From assembly GCA_034687125.1 (NCBI GenBank), contig JAQGBZ010000225.1, forward strand, positions 39,099 to 103,098: a stretch of 64,000 nucleotides of DNA. Direction: 5' to 3'. The stretch is from Neelides folsomi. Its lineage: Eukaryota > Arthropoda > Collembola > Neelipleona > Neelidae. The translations under genes and the position numbers were made by a program. How positions within the stretch are numbered: the first letter of the stretch is position 1; each line of letters opens with the position of its first letter. Of this stretch, positions 1 to 16,774 are shown in pieces. Under the pieces are notes generated by a model. It was not told the origin of the DNA and ran no database searches. It saw nothing but the letters and a program-made list of their open reading frames with translations.

Positions 1-1266
1 CGAAGAATGCGTGACGATAACAGCCAAATAATTTGAAATGGTATCTTTAGTTAAACAAAAATCCTGCTTCCTGAAATTAAAGATTTTCTTAATTGATAAA
101 ACCAAACATAATAGGCCATATTTAACAAAAAGCAATTTATAGTTCAATAATATATGCGATAATTGAGGTTGAACAGTTCGAGTCAGCAATTTCCAAAATG
201 TAAATATTACATCATTATATAATACTTATAAAACTGAAAATAAACTATACTGTAAAAAATGATAAAATAAAAATTAGCTCTAGCTATCATGCATACACAG
301 AGAGCATGAAGGTAAATATCGTAACAAAGTTTAATTATTTCATGTTTAACCAGTGTAATGTTTTATAAAATTGTTTACCTGTGCAATTGTTGTTTTCTTC
401 ATTTGTCAGTCTTAAAAATTGTTATATTAAATCTAGGCGCACGATATAATAATAAGTAATATGGAGTAATTAATAGTAAATAATAAATCTCAAGTGTATT
501 ACTAACAATATTTAATTGTGATTAAAAATTAAAACATGATTTTCAAATTGATAAAGTTAGTAAAGTGTTAAATTTGTATTTAGTTCATGAATCTAAATTT
601 CGTCTTCCATGCTTTCACCTTGAAGAAAGGATTTAGCTCGCTGTGTGTGCTGCTTTGTGCGTATGAGAATTTAGGTCTGGGAGTTGAGAATGTACGAATT
701 CTACAAAGTGTGCAAAATTTCAATATTGGAAAGTATTGAAAGCATAGGCGCCACCCTACATTAACATTTATCTTATCCTAATTATCGCCAGTAGTTGTGA
801 TTTTGCACTACCATTACAAGTGCAGTAGGGTATAAAGAGTAAAGACCATTTTCATGACGTGTTAACGAAACGACAGAACCCTTTTCCATGCTTGTGCATA
901 AATACTTTAATTTTTGCAGCAGACTCGTGTTGGAATAATTTTTTGCACTTTTTATTTTGAAATGATATATTGGTATTTTTTGGTTTGACATCTTGAGCCC
1001 ATTGAATCATTGAATCTTTTATCGTACCTCATTAGTACTTTCACCCGTACATTATGCACTTGAACTTAAATAATAATAGGCATGTAAACTTTTTGTGTGC
1101 AATTTTTTACAAAAGTGCTTGTTGTGTATGTCATATGAAGCTCTTTTAAAGAATAAATATATTGTATAACCAATATGATTAAGTATATGATTAATAAAAA
1201 GCACTGAATAGGCGCGATTTAAAAATAATAAATAAAGTTTACGTTTATTAACGTTTATTTGGTTTT
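1..1266. other. AT-rich stretch with no recognised gene
   Basis: I see no gene I can support here. A 69-residue minus-strand ORF at 782-991 has no recognisable motif and no convincing splice partners. It could be a partial exon of a gene lying to the left, but that is speculation. Confidence 0.5.
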
Positions 1267-2375
1267 CTAATAATGATTTCCTAAATAATGGCCGCCGTAA
1301 TAAGTATCACCTATTGAAATAAGAAACAATTAATTTTAGAAATCACTAATTAAATATTAATCTTTTCATACCACTATGAGGGTTGACGTCGTATTCTTTT
1401 GGATTTCCCCAGGCTCCTTGTTGTGAGAGAGTGTACTTGGCATAAGGATTCCAAACTGTTTTGATTAATTAAAACGTTACATTTTTAAATTTCGATCTTA
1501 ATAAATTGTAAAAATCATACCCTCTGGCCTCCTTCTATGTCTGAGCCTCCAGTTTCTTCTAGCAATGGCAATGCTGGGATTTATGATGTATTCCGGATTG
1601 CTAACCATAAACATTTTTATAAATTATCATCATTTTCTGTAATAATCATGTTAAAGAATATGAAATTTTGAATTACTAATAATCTCCGCTGAGTGGTTGT
1701 CTCAAAAAGCTGACAAATCGAGGTTCTCTGTTGATTTCTGACGAATCAATCTCTTCTTTCTCTTCTGATCCTAAACATGTAATAAAGAACAAAAATATGT
1801 TATAGGTATGTTAATATACAGATACCAGTAGGTAGTAGGGAATTGTTTGGAAATCCTTTAATGGGTATGTTAAATAAATAATATTGGCCCTTCAGTCTTC
1901 GCGTGTGGATGATGTTAATCTTACCATTATCAAGATCTAAAAGCCGATATTTGGCGACAGGAAGATTTGGTTGAAAGCCGCCTTGTGCAGCATGATACTC
2001 GTCATCGCTTACGTCCATTCCATCAACTTGATATGATCCTTCCTTCCCGAAACCATTCTTGTAATGGTCAATGGCAGAGGGAAGTGGAGCTTTAAGAAAT
2101 TCTTCAAAACCTTTGAAAACAGTTGACAGTTAAACTTTCAAATAATGATTTTTCATATAAAAGCACTCAAAGATAAAAATGTAAAGTGAGTTCGTGCCTT
2201 TTGAATCAAAAAGTTTTGATTGGGAATTCGGGACCATTCCTTGGAAGTTTGAAAAATCTCCCTGCGGTTCTTCATAACTTCCTTCTTCGTCACTTGTCAC
2301 ATCGTCGTAGACGTGATAAGGAATACAGGTTGACAGTCCGACGCAACCAATTAAGAACACCACAATGAGCTTCAT
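1267..2375 (-). CDS. Secreted protein of unknown function, 254 aa, six exons
   Basis: I do not recognise this gene. The model joins minus-strand exons 2198-2375, 1826-2110, 1677-1770, 1521-1600, 1372-1455 and 1267-1310. All phases agree and give 254 aa. It opens with a clear signal peptide (MKLIVVFLIGCVGLSTC), followed by an acidic Asp/Glu/Ser-rich stretch, a middle region without visible domains, a basic patch (RLRHRRRP) that could be a convertase site, and a Tyr/Gly/His-rich tail (DTYYGGHYLGNHY). The first intron appears to use a GC donor (AAAAG|GCACGA); the other four are GT-AG. A cuticle-associated, matrix or prohormone-like protein would fit the composition, but none is shown. It lies upstream of nothing on its own strand that suggests a pathway. 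Confidence 0.65.
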
Positions 2376-3563
2376 TTGGGATATCGGAGAACGAAAAAGG
2401 AAATGATGTTTGGGCAGAAGATGCCGATGAACTGAAGCTCAAAGGTTATTGCCACTCTCTTTAAATCTCCTAATCCTCGAGATGTTTTAGATTCATAAAT
2501 GAGACTGGAATTACAAGAAAACGTATGGTTGAGTCGAGAAAATCGCAATGGATTACCAATGCAATTGTAAAGCTACTGTCTATGAGTATCAGTGAACAGC
2601 GAGCATTCACTACATATCTCTTATTAGATAATAGACAAGGCAAGACCAGTTTTTCCAAAAGAAAAAAACCTAATAAAACTGTGAGATTCAATCATTCTCA
2701 AGTTTCCTATATCATTAAATGTTTATATCAATATTAAAACCGACATATTGCTCATTAGAAGCATATGAAATTATTATTTATTTAAGAAGGTAACAATTTG
2801 AAAGCGGAGCCCTGAAATGATTTATGATCTTGTAACAGTAGTAAAAAGCACATTACAATAAACACATTGCAGATTCTTTGGTCAATAATCATTCATGGTT
2901 CGTGAATAAAGAACTGTTTTTTTATCTACATAGGAAATCTTAAATCATACTGTAAATTGTAAATCATCTTTCATATTTAAAATGAACTTTGTGTCAAAAT
3001 CGCGAAATGTTTGAAGAAACAAAATACACATGAGATCGTGTGAGAATTAATATTTTGGATTTTATTATTCCGGTTTAGTATAATACAGAAACATAAACAA
3101 AGGTACATCTTAACGTATACGTAACATACAAACCCTTTTAAATAAATATCAAATAACAATATCCATCATATGAACCCCAATTTTAAAGAATTAAAATAAA
3201 TGGCTGTTTAATAAATACAATATATTTAGTTAATAAAATGTTTAATAAATACAAATATTTTGACCCTCAATTAAAGCGCGACAAATTAGGATATAACTAA
3301 TTATATCATTATGAGCTTTACGAGTAATTGTAATCGTATTTATAGTAATCAAGTTGGAAATCACAATACAAGAAGTTATCTTTTAGCAGTGAGTGATCTT
3401 TTAATTAATAAGTTCTAAAGCTTAAACTAACATTTAAATAATTTGAAAATGAAATATTTTTGAGACCGTCGGCTGAATCACCGACGCGTATTCAGATTAT
3501 AGGTTTTAGACACAATAATAATTTAATTAAATACAATATACATCATTGTAAATATAATTATAT
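2376..3563. other. Intergenic, no gene recognised
   Basis: This is AT-rich DNA between the secreted-protein gene and the 3' end of cullin-2. On the minus strand an ATTTAAAG stretch near 2460 lies about 85 nt upstream of the secreted-protein start and could act as a TATA-like box. Nothing else stands out. Confidence 0.4.
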
Positions 3564-7013
<3,450 letters not shown>

Positions 7014-7808
7014 TCTTGATTCCAATCGAGAAAGACTGCAAAAAATCCCAAAATTTTAACCAACGTATTACACAATTTAGGCATTGGAAATAATTAAAAA
7101 ATCTCGTTCTCACCTCCGTTAGAAAAAGTTGAACTCGTAGGAGGTTTTGAGTTTACAAGTTGACATTGGCGAAGAAACGAAGAAAGTAGCGTAGGATCAA
7201 TGTGGGGTTAATCAGATCATGAAGCTTAACGAGTTCTCGAAATATACAGAAGAGGTTAACCACAGTGTATAAATGTATAATTATAATAAGATTGTTTTAA
7301 TCGGATTCGCAGATCAAATTCAACATATGAGAATGTGAGAGAAACAGAGTGAATGAGTTTCTTATATAAAAACGTACATTGCCATACCACGAACTTGAAC
7401 CATATCACACCACCACCATACGAACACAATGTATTTATTTATGAAGGGAAAAGCAAAGGAACTTCGCGTGCGCCATCTTGTGGAACTTCGGTCGAGTTTC
7501 TTCTTGTGACTCATCTTACATGAAGGAATCGTCCCTGATTGGTCCGTTTGTCTTGTTGCGGGATGTGAGTAGAGGGAATTAATAGGAATGTATATTGTGT
7601 GTATTCTTCAATTTGTCCGTTGCATGACCTCAACTCGACGACATGAGAGCTAAATAAAATTTAACCCCTTCTTTGGACGTCAATAGTTATATCAATTAAA
7701 TAATATTCAACAATAGCATTGGGTTGTTTTATTTTGTAAACTCAATTTTAATTATCTCACCGAAGTGAAGACCCTGTAAAGTGTAATTGAAACAACGACC
7801 AAGCCAAA
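7014..7808. promoter_or_regulatory. Shared upstream region between divergent CUL2 and RACGAP1
   Basis: About 800 nt separate two start codons that point away from each other, so the core promoters of both genes should lie here, unless 5' non-coding exons extend further. CGCCATCTTG at 7471-7480 matches the YY1-type core (CCATnTT) often found just downstream of housekeeping transcription starts. The motif match is seen; its use is inferred. Confidence 0.45.
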
Positions 7809-10800
7809 ATGACTTCAAACTACGGATTATATCAGCAGCCGAGTCAGGCCAATATGCCTCTCTCGGTATTATTCAACGATCTCGATCGTCATTACGAGTA
7901 CAGTTCTTTATTTTCAACAGAAAAGGGTAAGAATTTGATATAATTTTATTGTATAACTAGTGTTAATGAGCAATGCAATGCAATAATATAGTGTATTCTG
8001 AATCCTTGGGTAATGTTTATATTTAATGAATATTTATAATTTTATTCATATTTAATGTTGATTTTATATCGGATCTATTATTTTATTTGTAGAGTTCCTC
8101 GAATTCTTATCAAACGCAGAAGAGAATAGAAAAAAATGGGAGGAAGCCGATATCGAATGTCAAAGGCTGCAGAATGAGTTGGAAAAGGCTCGAGCAGACA
8201 ATTCCAGAGAAGAATGCAAGATTCAGGAAATTAGGCGTCATTTGGAAACGAAAATTGAAGCCTATCAGCATGAAAAGGAAGAGAAGGATTCATTGCATTC
8301 CAAAATCTCCGCTGCTAAAAATCTCGTTCTTTCCTACCAAAGGGACCAGAAGTTGTCACGAGATTTGTTTGATAAATTTGGGTGTATCTTGGCCGTTTTG
8401 GAATCTGGAGAGTCGGGAAAACTAAATTTCATCCGATCCCCTCTTGGACCTTCAGATACGATTTCCGAATCTATTGCATCTACAGGTTAATTTTATTTTA
8501 ATTATGAACAATATCTTAATGAAATATTTGAGTTGAATGGTGTTTAATTAAATAACTTTTAGATCTCTCGATGACTCAATCCGAAGATGGGTTAGAAGAC
8601 TTGCCGCGCTCAAGACGCAGATCCAAAAGGCTTTACATAGATCGGCCTGATATGGGACAGATGCAAAGTCTTGCGAAGAAAACGAAGTTCAACAGATCTT
8701 CGGTAATAATATTTTCATATTTCATAAAAATTTTGTATTGTCATTCATTTTAATATCCCAAAATTGATTGGGGTAGCGTTTCAGCTAAATAGTAAACCAG
8801 GAATTTATATTAGGTAGTATTTCAATTAGTAACTTTTTATTAACGCATTTTGTTTTATTAGTCGAATTCTAGGAAGCTACTCACGAGATCTTGCCAATAT
8901 GACACATGTAAAACTAAGATCAATTATTATTAATTATTTTAAAGCCTTATTCAGCTCTTAACTAAAATAGGTCATACTGGCCATCCCTTTGTCTCCTATA
9001 ATAAATATTGAAATTTTAGTATCAAGGTATGAGTTATTTATTCAAATAGTATATTTGTAGACTGAAACTGCGCTATCTCTGATTTTGTTTACTTTAATAT
9101 TAGTTTTGTTATACTTTAAACATTAAACAGTTTATCAAACCCAAAGGTAACTATAAAGTAATCGTCAACTAATGTCCTACTATTTTTAGATAATTAAATT
9201 TATAGACTCCTTCCTTATTTGTTAAAATGAATACATAAGATAAATTCCATAATATATATAATTATAAACTCAACTCAACTTATTTATATACCTTACTTAT
9301 TTTTTTGGTTCTGAATTTATAATAATGTGGAATTTACCTTGTAATAACACTATACCTATTGCTGCTCATTCACGTAAACATAAAATAATAGTTTTTTCCT
9401 TAATATGACGAATCTGGGTACATAATATTTACTAAGGAATAAAGCTTATCCACAGTCATAGAGTTTTCGATATCAAATGTAAATACAAATGAATTATTGC
9501 CGATTGGCAATACAATAAAACATTTTTGTATGAGTAAAAATACAACAGATAACACTATTAGAAGCCGAATTGTTTTTGGGTTGTCACTTGTTTCGTCATT
9601 TTCTTAAAATTTCAAAATGTCCCTTAAGGAATTATTTCATACACATCGCCGTAATAGCCGTTCTCCAGTTAGATTATATCAAGTTAGTAAATTGAGTTAA
9701 CAACTTAGAATATTTATTAAACATGAATTTTTACCTCCTTCAGGTCAAACAAATTACTGGAACGACCACAGGTGATGGACAATTGAATTTGATCACAACT
9801 GTTAAAACTCAAAACGGCGTTCACACTGCCAAAGCAATTCTTGAGACGATTCCTTCTACTAGCACAATGAATCAGGATTATCCAGAGAAGCTTTTTATTC
9901 AACCTACTGCTCCTCCAACTGAGCCATCAACTGCTTCAGGTAATTTTAATAAAGCATTTAATGGTATTCGTTCCTTTTCTCATGTTGGACCAACTATTTG
10001 GAACAAATATACTAAACAATACCAAACATTGAACTCTAATAATAATCCTATAAACATCGACTCATTCAATTCCTCAATCCGATTCAACTTGAATTTGCTA
10101 AAGAATGATACTTACTTATTACTTCTCGAATCGAAATAATATAGTAAACAATATAATAATATAATACTATTACTTTACGATATTTACTTACTTTTAATCA
10201 CAATCTAAAATAATTAAAAAATTCCTACTGACCAATATTAATTTTATTTAATCTAATATAATTTGATGTATAACATCCCGATTTATTTGGATTTCATAAC
10301 GTTTATTCCAGTATCTATACTTGTAATTGTAATCTTCAATTGTAATTTCTCCAATCCGAATAAACAATTTATTTATTATTTATTTATTAATTCGTTACTT
10401 ATTACTAAATTATTATTAATACACTAATTACTAATTATCATATATTAATTTATCTTAAATATGAGATTCTTACTTTTATTTTTTATTTAATTTAATAAGT
10501 ACAGCTTTCTATTCGTTTAATTGATTTAATAATATAATATATTCAATTTTATAGAGAGTGAATCTGCTGAACGAGACTGGGGATTTAATTCACCCGTCAT
10601 TGCAAACAATTACCAAGGAGGTCCATCACGCACCCCACAATTTGGCCGGACGCTTAGTCAAGGAGGTGCTCACATGACCCAGAGACCGCATGTATTCTGC
10701 TCCAAAACAGTTATTAAGCCTGAGATATGCGAACCTTGTGGCACAAGGATTAAGTTTTCAAAGACAGCTCTCAAATGTAAAGATTGTCGGGCCACTTGTC

Positions 10801-11998
10801 ATCCTGAATGTAAAGACAAAGTTCCCCTTCCATGCGTTGCAATCGGAACTCCAGGAAGCAAACACCAAACTACGGTATTTAAAATTCACTAAATATGCAA
10901 ATGCAGAATTAATTTTTGATGATTTTAAATTATTTCCTATCAAATGTTGAATAATACAACAAAGCAAATTTTTATAGCTCAAGTTGGCAGATTGCGTTCC
11001 AAATGAACATCCAATGGTCCCAGGACTCATTCAGCATTGCATAAATGAAATTGAAGTCAGAGGACTCACTTCCATTGGACTTTACCGAGTTCCTGGAACT
11101 GAAAAGGATGTGAAGGAATTGAAGGAGCGATTCCTTCGTGGCAAAGGAGTTCCAAATCTCAGCAAAATTGATTTACCAACAATCTGTAGCTGCATTAAAG
11201 ATTTCCTTAAGAGCCTTTCTGAACCATTGATTGGCCGCTGGTTTTGGAAAGATTTCATCGGAATAGCTGACATTTCCGATCATCAAAAGAGATTGTCTGA
11301 AATGGATCGAATTATGCAAGAGCTTCCGCCACCAAATCAAGACACATTGTCCTTCGTAATCATTCATCTCCAAAGGTAGTAAAATTTAATTGTTAAACTA
11401 ATATATAAAATTGACATTAAAGTATCAAATGACTATAATTATACCACTACTAATAGTTAATTACATAAATAAATCAGAAAGGAAATGTATTCAATTTATC
11501 AATTTACAGGATTTCTGAGTCACCTGAAGTTAAAATGCCCATTACGAATTTGGCGAAAGTGTTTGGACCTACGCTTGTAGGATATTCGTCCAACGAACTC
11601 AATCATGCGAAGATGCTGGCCGAGACGAAGAAACAACAAGTTGTGATGGAAGCACTTCTTTCTGCTCCTTCAACATTTTGGAATAAATATGTGTACCGAC
11701 CTCTTGAGCAAGGAAGAGTTTACAATAACGGAGTTACCACGAGGTCAAAAAGCTCAAGGATGAGCACAATAAGCTCTCTCACACCGCGGGTTCAGTTTAA
11801 AGGAAAGTCGCGAATTGAAGAAGCCAAGAGAATATATTTCACGGACGAGTCTCCGCCTGTTGGCTCAGCTGTAATGAAAACTCCAAGGTTTGTTTTTTAT
11901 CTTAATTTATTTGATGAATGTCATTTGTTTAATTCATAATATCCGACCATTTATTAATTAATGGATTTTTTAATTGCAGGAAACGATATTTCGAATAA
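7809..11998 (+). CDS. RACGAP1: Rac GTPase-activating protein 1 (centralspindlin subunit)
   Basis: RACGAP1 (fly tumbleweed) pairs with kinesin-6 to form centralspindlin, which organises the central spindle and cytokinesis. Eight exons (7809-7926, 8093-8485, 8563-8702, 9744-9939, 10555-10874, 10978-11375, 11510-11887, 11980-11998) give 653 aa. Residues about 40-150 are Glu/Lys-rich coiled coil. A basic linker follows (RSRRRSKRL). A C1 zinc-binding domain lies at about 327-377 (HVFCSKTVIKPEICEPCG, then CKDC and CHPEC). The RhoGAP domain lies at about 395-570, with the arginine finger in GLYRVPG (about R426) and the NLAKVFGPTLV block. The order coiled coil-C1-RhoGAP is diagnostic. The last exon codes for only six residues. 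Exon 4 reads in frame through its splice donor into a retrotransposon tail (see findings). Confidence 0.95.
9945..10400 (+). mobile_element. 3' fragment of a non-LTR retrotransposon in RACGAP1 intron 4
   Basis: Right after the exon 4 donor the plus strand encodes up to 65 residues to a stop at 10139. These include RSFSHVGPTIWNK and end in a Leu/Phe-rich segment. The pattern R-S-F/L-x-x-x-G-P-x-x-W-N is typical of the extreme C-terminus of LINE-type reverse transcriptase polyproteins. An AT-rich region with TTTATT-type repeats (about 10369-10395) follows and may be the element's tail. A possible further piece, ELFHTHRRNSRSPVRLYQ, sits upstream of exon 4 near 9620-9680. No RT catalytic core is present, so this is a 5'-truncated remnant. 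Confidence 0.6.
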
Positions 11999-12519
11999 TT
12001 TTGATGTTGGCTCAAGATTTCTTTTCTATTTTTCCATCCTTCCCTTATACATTTATATATTAAACATTTCGAATACTTTTTTGATATTTTGTATTTAAAT
12101 ATTGTAAGACTTTTGAAACACAAGTTGCATGTATACATGTAATAATACATTCTTTCTAAATTACCTGTTTTTATGAATATTATAAGAATGAATGTTAAAG
12201 TGAATAACTTCAAATTGTAAATTAATAAATTAAATGTAAATAAAATCAGCAAATTAACTAATTATTGATCATACAGAATAAATAAATTGGGAAATACATT
12301 TTATTAATATAACTTTCAAAACTTATTATTTTAGTAAAGATGATAGAAAAATAGTAATGAAAAAATAACGAATTAGGTAATGAGGATTACTAAAAAATTT
12401 TTAGTATTCCAAATAAGGATGTTTTGGAGTTTCATGATTTATAGATTTTATGTAAATAATGTAATAAATTGATATAAACATTATTAAGGAAATAAAAAAT
12501 CAATATATTTGAACTAATG
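11999..12519. other. Convergent 3' region of RACGAP1 and RPB6
   Basis: About 520 nt of AT-rich DNA lie between two stop codons that face each other. Several AATAAA sites occur, for example at 12277-12282 on the plus strand, which could serve as a RACGAP1 polyadenylation signal. No other gene is seen. Confidence 0.4.
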
Positions 12520-13310
12520 TTAGTTATCGTGAATAAGGAGTTCATCGATTCCCCAATCTTCGTAGCTTCCATCTGGAAGATAACGACGGATGATGATGGG
12601 AATCTTTCTTAGCTTCAGTTCCTTCATCGCAATCTGCAACGGATCGGTTTCTCCTTCAAGTTCGACCATCACTGGAGCACACATTGAGATTTGAAGGGCT
12701 CTTGTTCCAAGAACCCTGGCTCTTTCATATTTGGTCATATACGGTGTCGTGATCCTCTTAGCTGCTAAACCTCCTGAAGCACCCCCCTCACCACTTGGGA
12801 GCAAGTCAATGTTCTCTCCGTCCTAGAAAAATATTTTCATTGTGTATTTACATTAAAATTATCAAATAATACATTTGTTTTGAATAATTTTAGTGACAGA
12901 ATTAAAGTAACTGTCAGTAAATTTCGGGTCCGTTAAATCTTAGCCTCTGAAATATATTTACAGCGGCAATATCCGTAAATTACTAACATCGTTTTGTTCG
13001 GCATCGTCCAATGGTTCATCGTCATCCATATCATCATAATCATCTCCTCCTCCAATACTATAAAGTTTTTAAAAGGATTATATTAACTCAGTAATTGTGA
13101 ATTGATTTTTAATAATATAATAATTGTTGACATAATTAATATTTATTACTAATTATATGAAGAATTTTAATTAGCATTTGAAGATCAAATTATAATAGAA
13201 AATACTTTTGTCAAATAAAATAGTAAATATTTAGAATATTAAAGATATGTTATTAATTTGTCAATAATTTAAAGAACTTACTCGTCCGGTTCATAATCTT
13301 CATCAGCCAT
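12520..13310 (-). CDS. POLR2F: RNA polymerase subunit RPB6 (shared by Pol I, II and III)
   Basis: RPB6 is a small core subunit common to the nuclear RNA polymerases. Three minus-strand exons (13282-13310, 12988-13057, 12520-12822) give 133 aa, the normal family size. Residues 1-33 are an acidic Asp/Glu-rich tail. The conserved core follows: [20 protein letters not shown], then [30 protein letters not shown] and the terminal DELLIHDN. All of these are family hallmarks. The second donor is a standard GT (GAT|GTTAGT), and the first exon codes for only nine complete codons. Confidence 0.97.
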
Positions 13311-13733
13311 TATTTAAACGACGAAGATTTAATAAGACTTTATTAAATTAAACAAGAGTGTTTAATTTAATTATAGGTTAAATAAGAGTTAAACTTCGTC
13401 AGAATTAGGATAGAAAACGCTTCTGGTGAATTTACTTACTTGAAGTAGCTTTACACTGGAATGATTTTTAGTCATTGGTGCACAATATTGTTTTGAATTA
13501 CCCCGTGTGAGTCATATTCGTATCGTTTAAAAGTTCCAAGTCAAAATGGCTTTTTATAACTTATAAGATTTCGTATGTATGGTATATCAGGTACAGTGAA
13601 ATCGATAAGTGATTTAATTATTAATCGAAAGTAAAGTCGAACCACTAATTTGTTATTTAGCATTTTTCTGGTTTGGAATGGCTTGGAATTGGATGAAAAA
13701 ATGTAGAGTATTGAGTATAGATACAGTATTAAC

Positions 13734-14344
13734 TAGAGATGGAACGAGCCGAATACTATTCGGTATTCGGGCGAATACCTAACCCGAATAATTCGGTTTG
13801 GGTTCGGTAACATTTTTACTATTCGGCGAATATTCGGTTCAACTACCTAACATACCAAAAGTAATTTGAAAATACTAATAATAATACAAAATATCAATTT
13901 CCTAACCATATTTCAATTTATCTTTATTTTGAATATACTGATTTACAATTTACATTTATCAGAAAATATAATACCTATTTAATAATATAATTGTACCTTT
14001 AATTTCATAATTTAAATATAATTAGATATAGCAAAAATATAACAGACAGGTAAGAAGTAAGAACTACTTTATATTATTATGCAGAAAAGTATTTTCTAAT
14101 TTATGTTGTTTAAATTAGTTTTATAGCACAGTTTATATAATTTTAGGAAATGTGTGCTAAATAAGAAGTGCTAAAGTGCGATTCTTACTACATGTTACAT
14201 TATACTAGTTACATTACGTATAAGAAAAATGCTTTGATAATTCGGCGAATAATTCGCCAAACTATTCGGTATTCGGTTCGGCTAGGAGATCTAACTATTC
14301 GGTATTCGCCAGATAGCTAAAATCTACTATTCGTTCCATCTCTA
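13734..14344. mobile_element. Non-autonomous hAT-type element with 8-bp target duplication
   Basis: The element is 611 bp and has no coding capacity. It is bounded by inverted termini TAGAGATGGAACGA / TCGTTCCATCTCTA and flanked by perfect 8-bp direct repeats, GTATTAAC, at 13726-13733 and 14345-14352. An 8-bp duplication and short termini beginning TAGAG/CAGNG are signatures of the hAT superfamily. Both subterminal regions are packed with ATTCGG/CCGAAT motifs, partly as tandem ATTCGGTATTCGG units, which resemble clustered transposase-binding sites. The interior is AT-rich. It sits between RPB6 and the homeobox gene. Confidence 0.88.
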
Positions 14345-14494
14345 GTATTAACTCTACAAAGTTAGATGCAAAGGCAGTTTATTATGCATATGAATGAATC
14401 AATATTAAACTGTATTAAATGCAAAAATATTTATTTTTAAACAATCTAGATAAATAAACATAAAGGAAGAAGTGATGTCCAAAGACATTTTTGG

Positions 14495-16232
<1,738 letters not shown>

Positions 16233-16774
16233 CCTTAATCGGCAAAGGGTAATGTCTAACTCAAATATAATATTCTTGATGATTTGTATACATTATGTCA
16301 CATTATGCGAATAAACGAATGTTTAAACGCGCACGCGTTTGCAGCGAATTCATTTCAATCTTTAATTTAATACTCAGAATCAGTGTTGATTGTTGATATT
16401 AAATATATGAAATATGGTCAGAATGCTCTTATACCTAGACTAAATAAATACGATCTATTAATTTATTATTTATGTATTAACTGTCATATTCGTAAATATT
16501 AATTACATTTCTGTAATTAAACTCACATAATGATCAAAAGATCCAATGCATTTATTCGAGTTGGTAATACAGATTCGTGATGAAAAGGTTGAGTTATATT
16601 AATTAATTTGCTTTGGCTTTTAACGATGCTTTTATAAGTATTGTAATAGATTAAACAGTAGAAATTCAATTAGGGAATTTGGAAACCACACTTTTATGGT
16701 ATTTGATGTTGAGAAAAAAGAAGCCATTTAAGTCTCTTTGTAAATCCAAACTTGATTGAATTGTTAAATACATA
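16233..16774. other. Upstream region of the homeobox gene
   Basis: This is AT-rich DNA upstream of the homeobox start codon. A short GC-rich GCGCACGCGTTTGC stretch lies at about 16329-16342. No gene is seen. Confidence 0.35.

Noticed and set aside
782-991. 69-residue minus-strand ORF
   Set aside because: No motif, no signal peptide and no splice context; overlapping frames are as open. Length is not unusual by chance in AT-rich DNA.
10758-11030. 90-residue minus-strand ORF over RACGAP1
   Set aside because: Antisense shadow of the C1/RhoGAP exons and the intron between them; no domain of its own.
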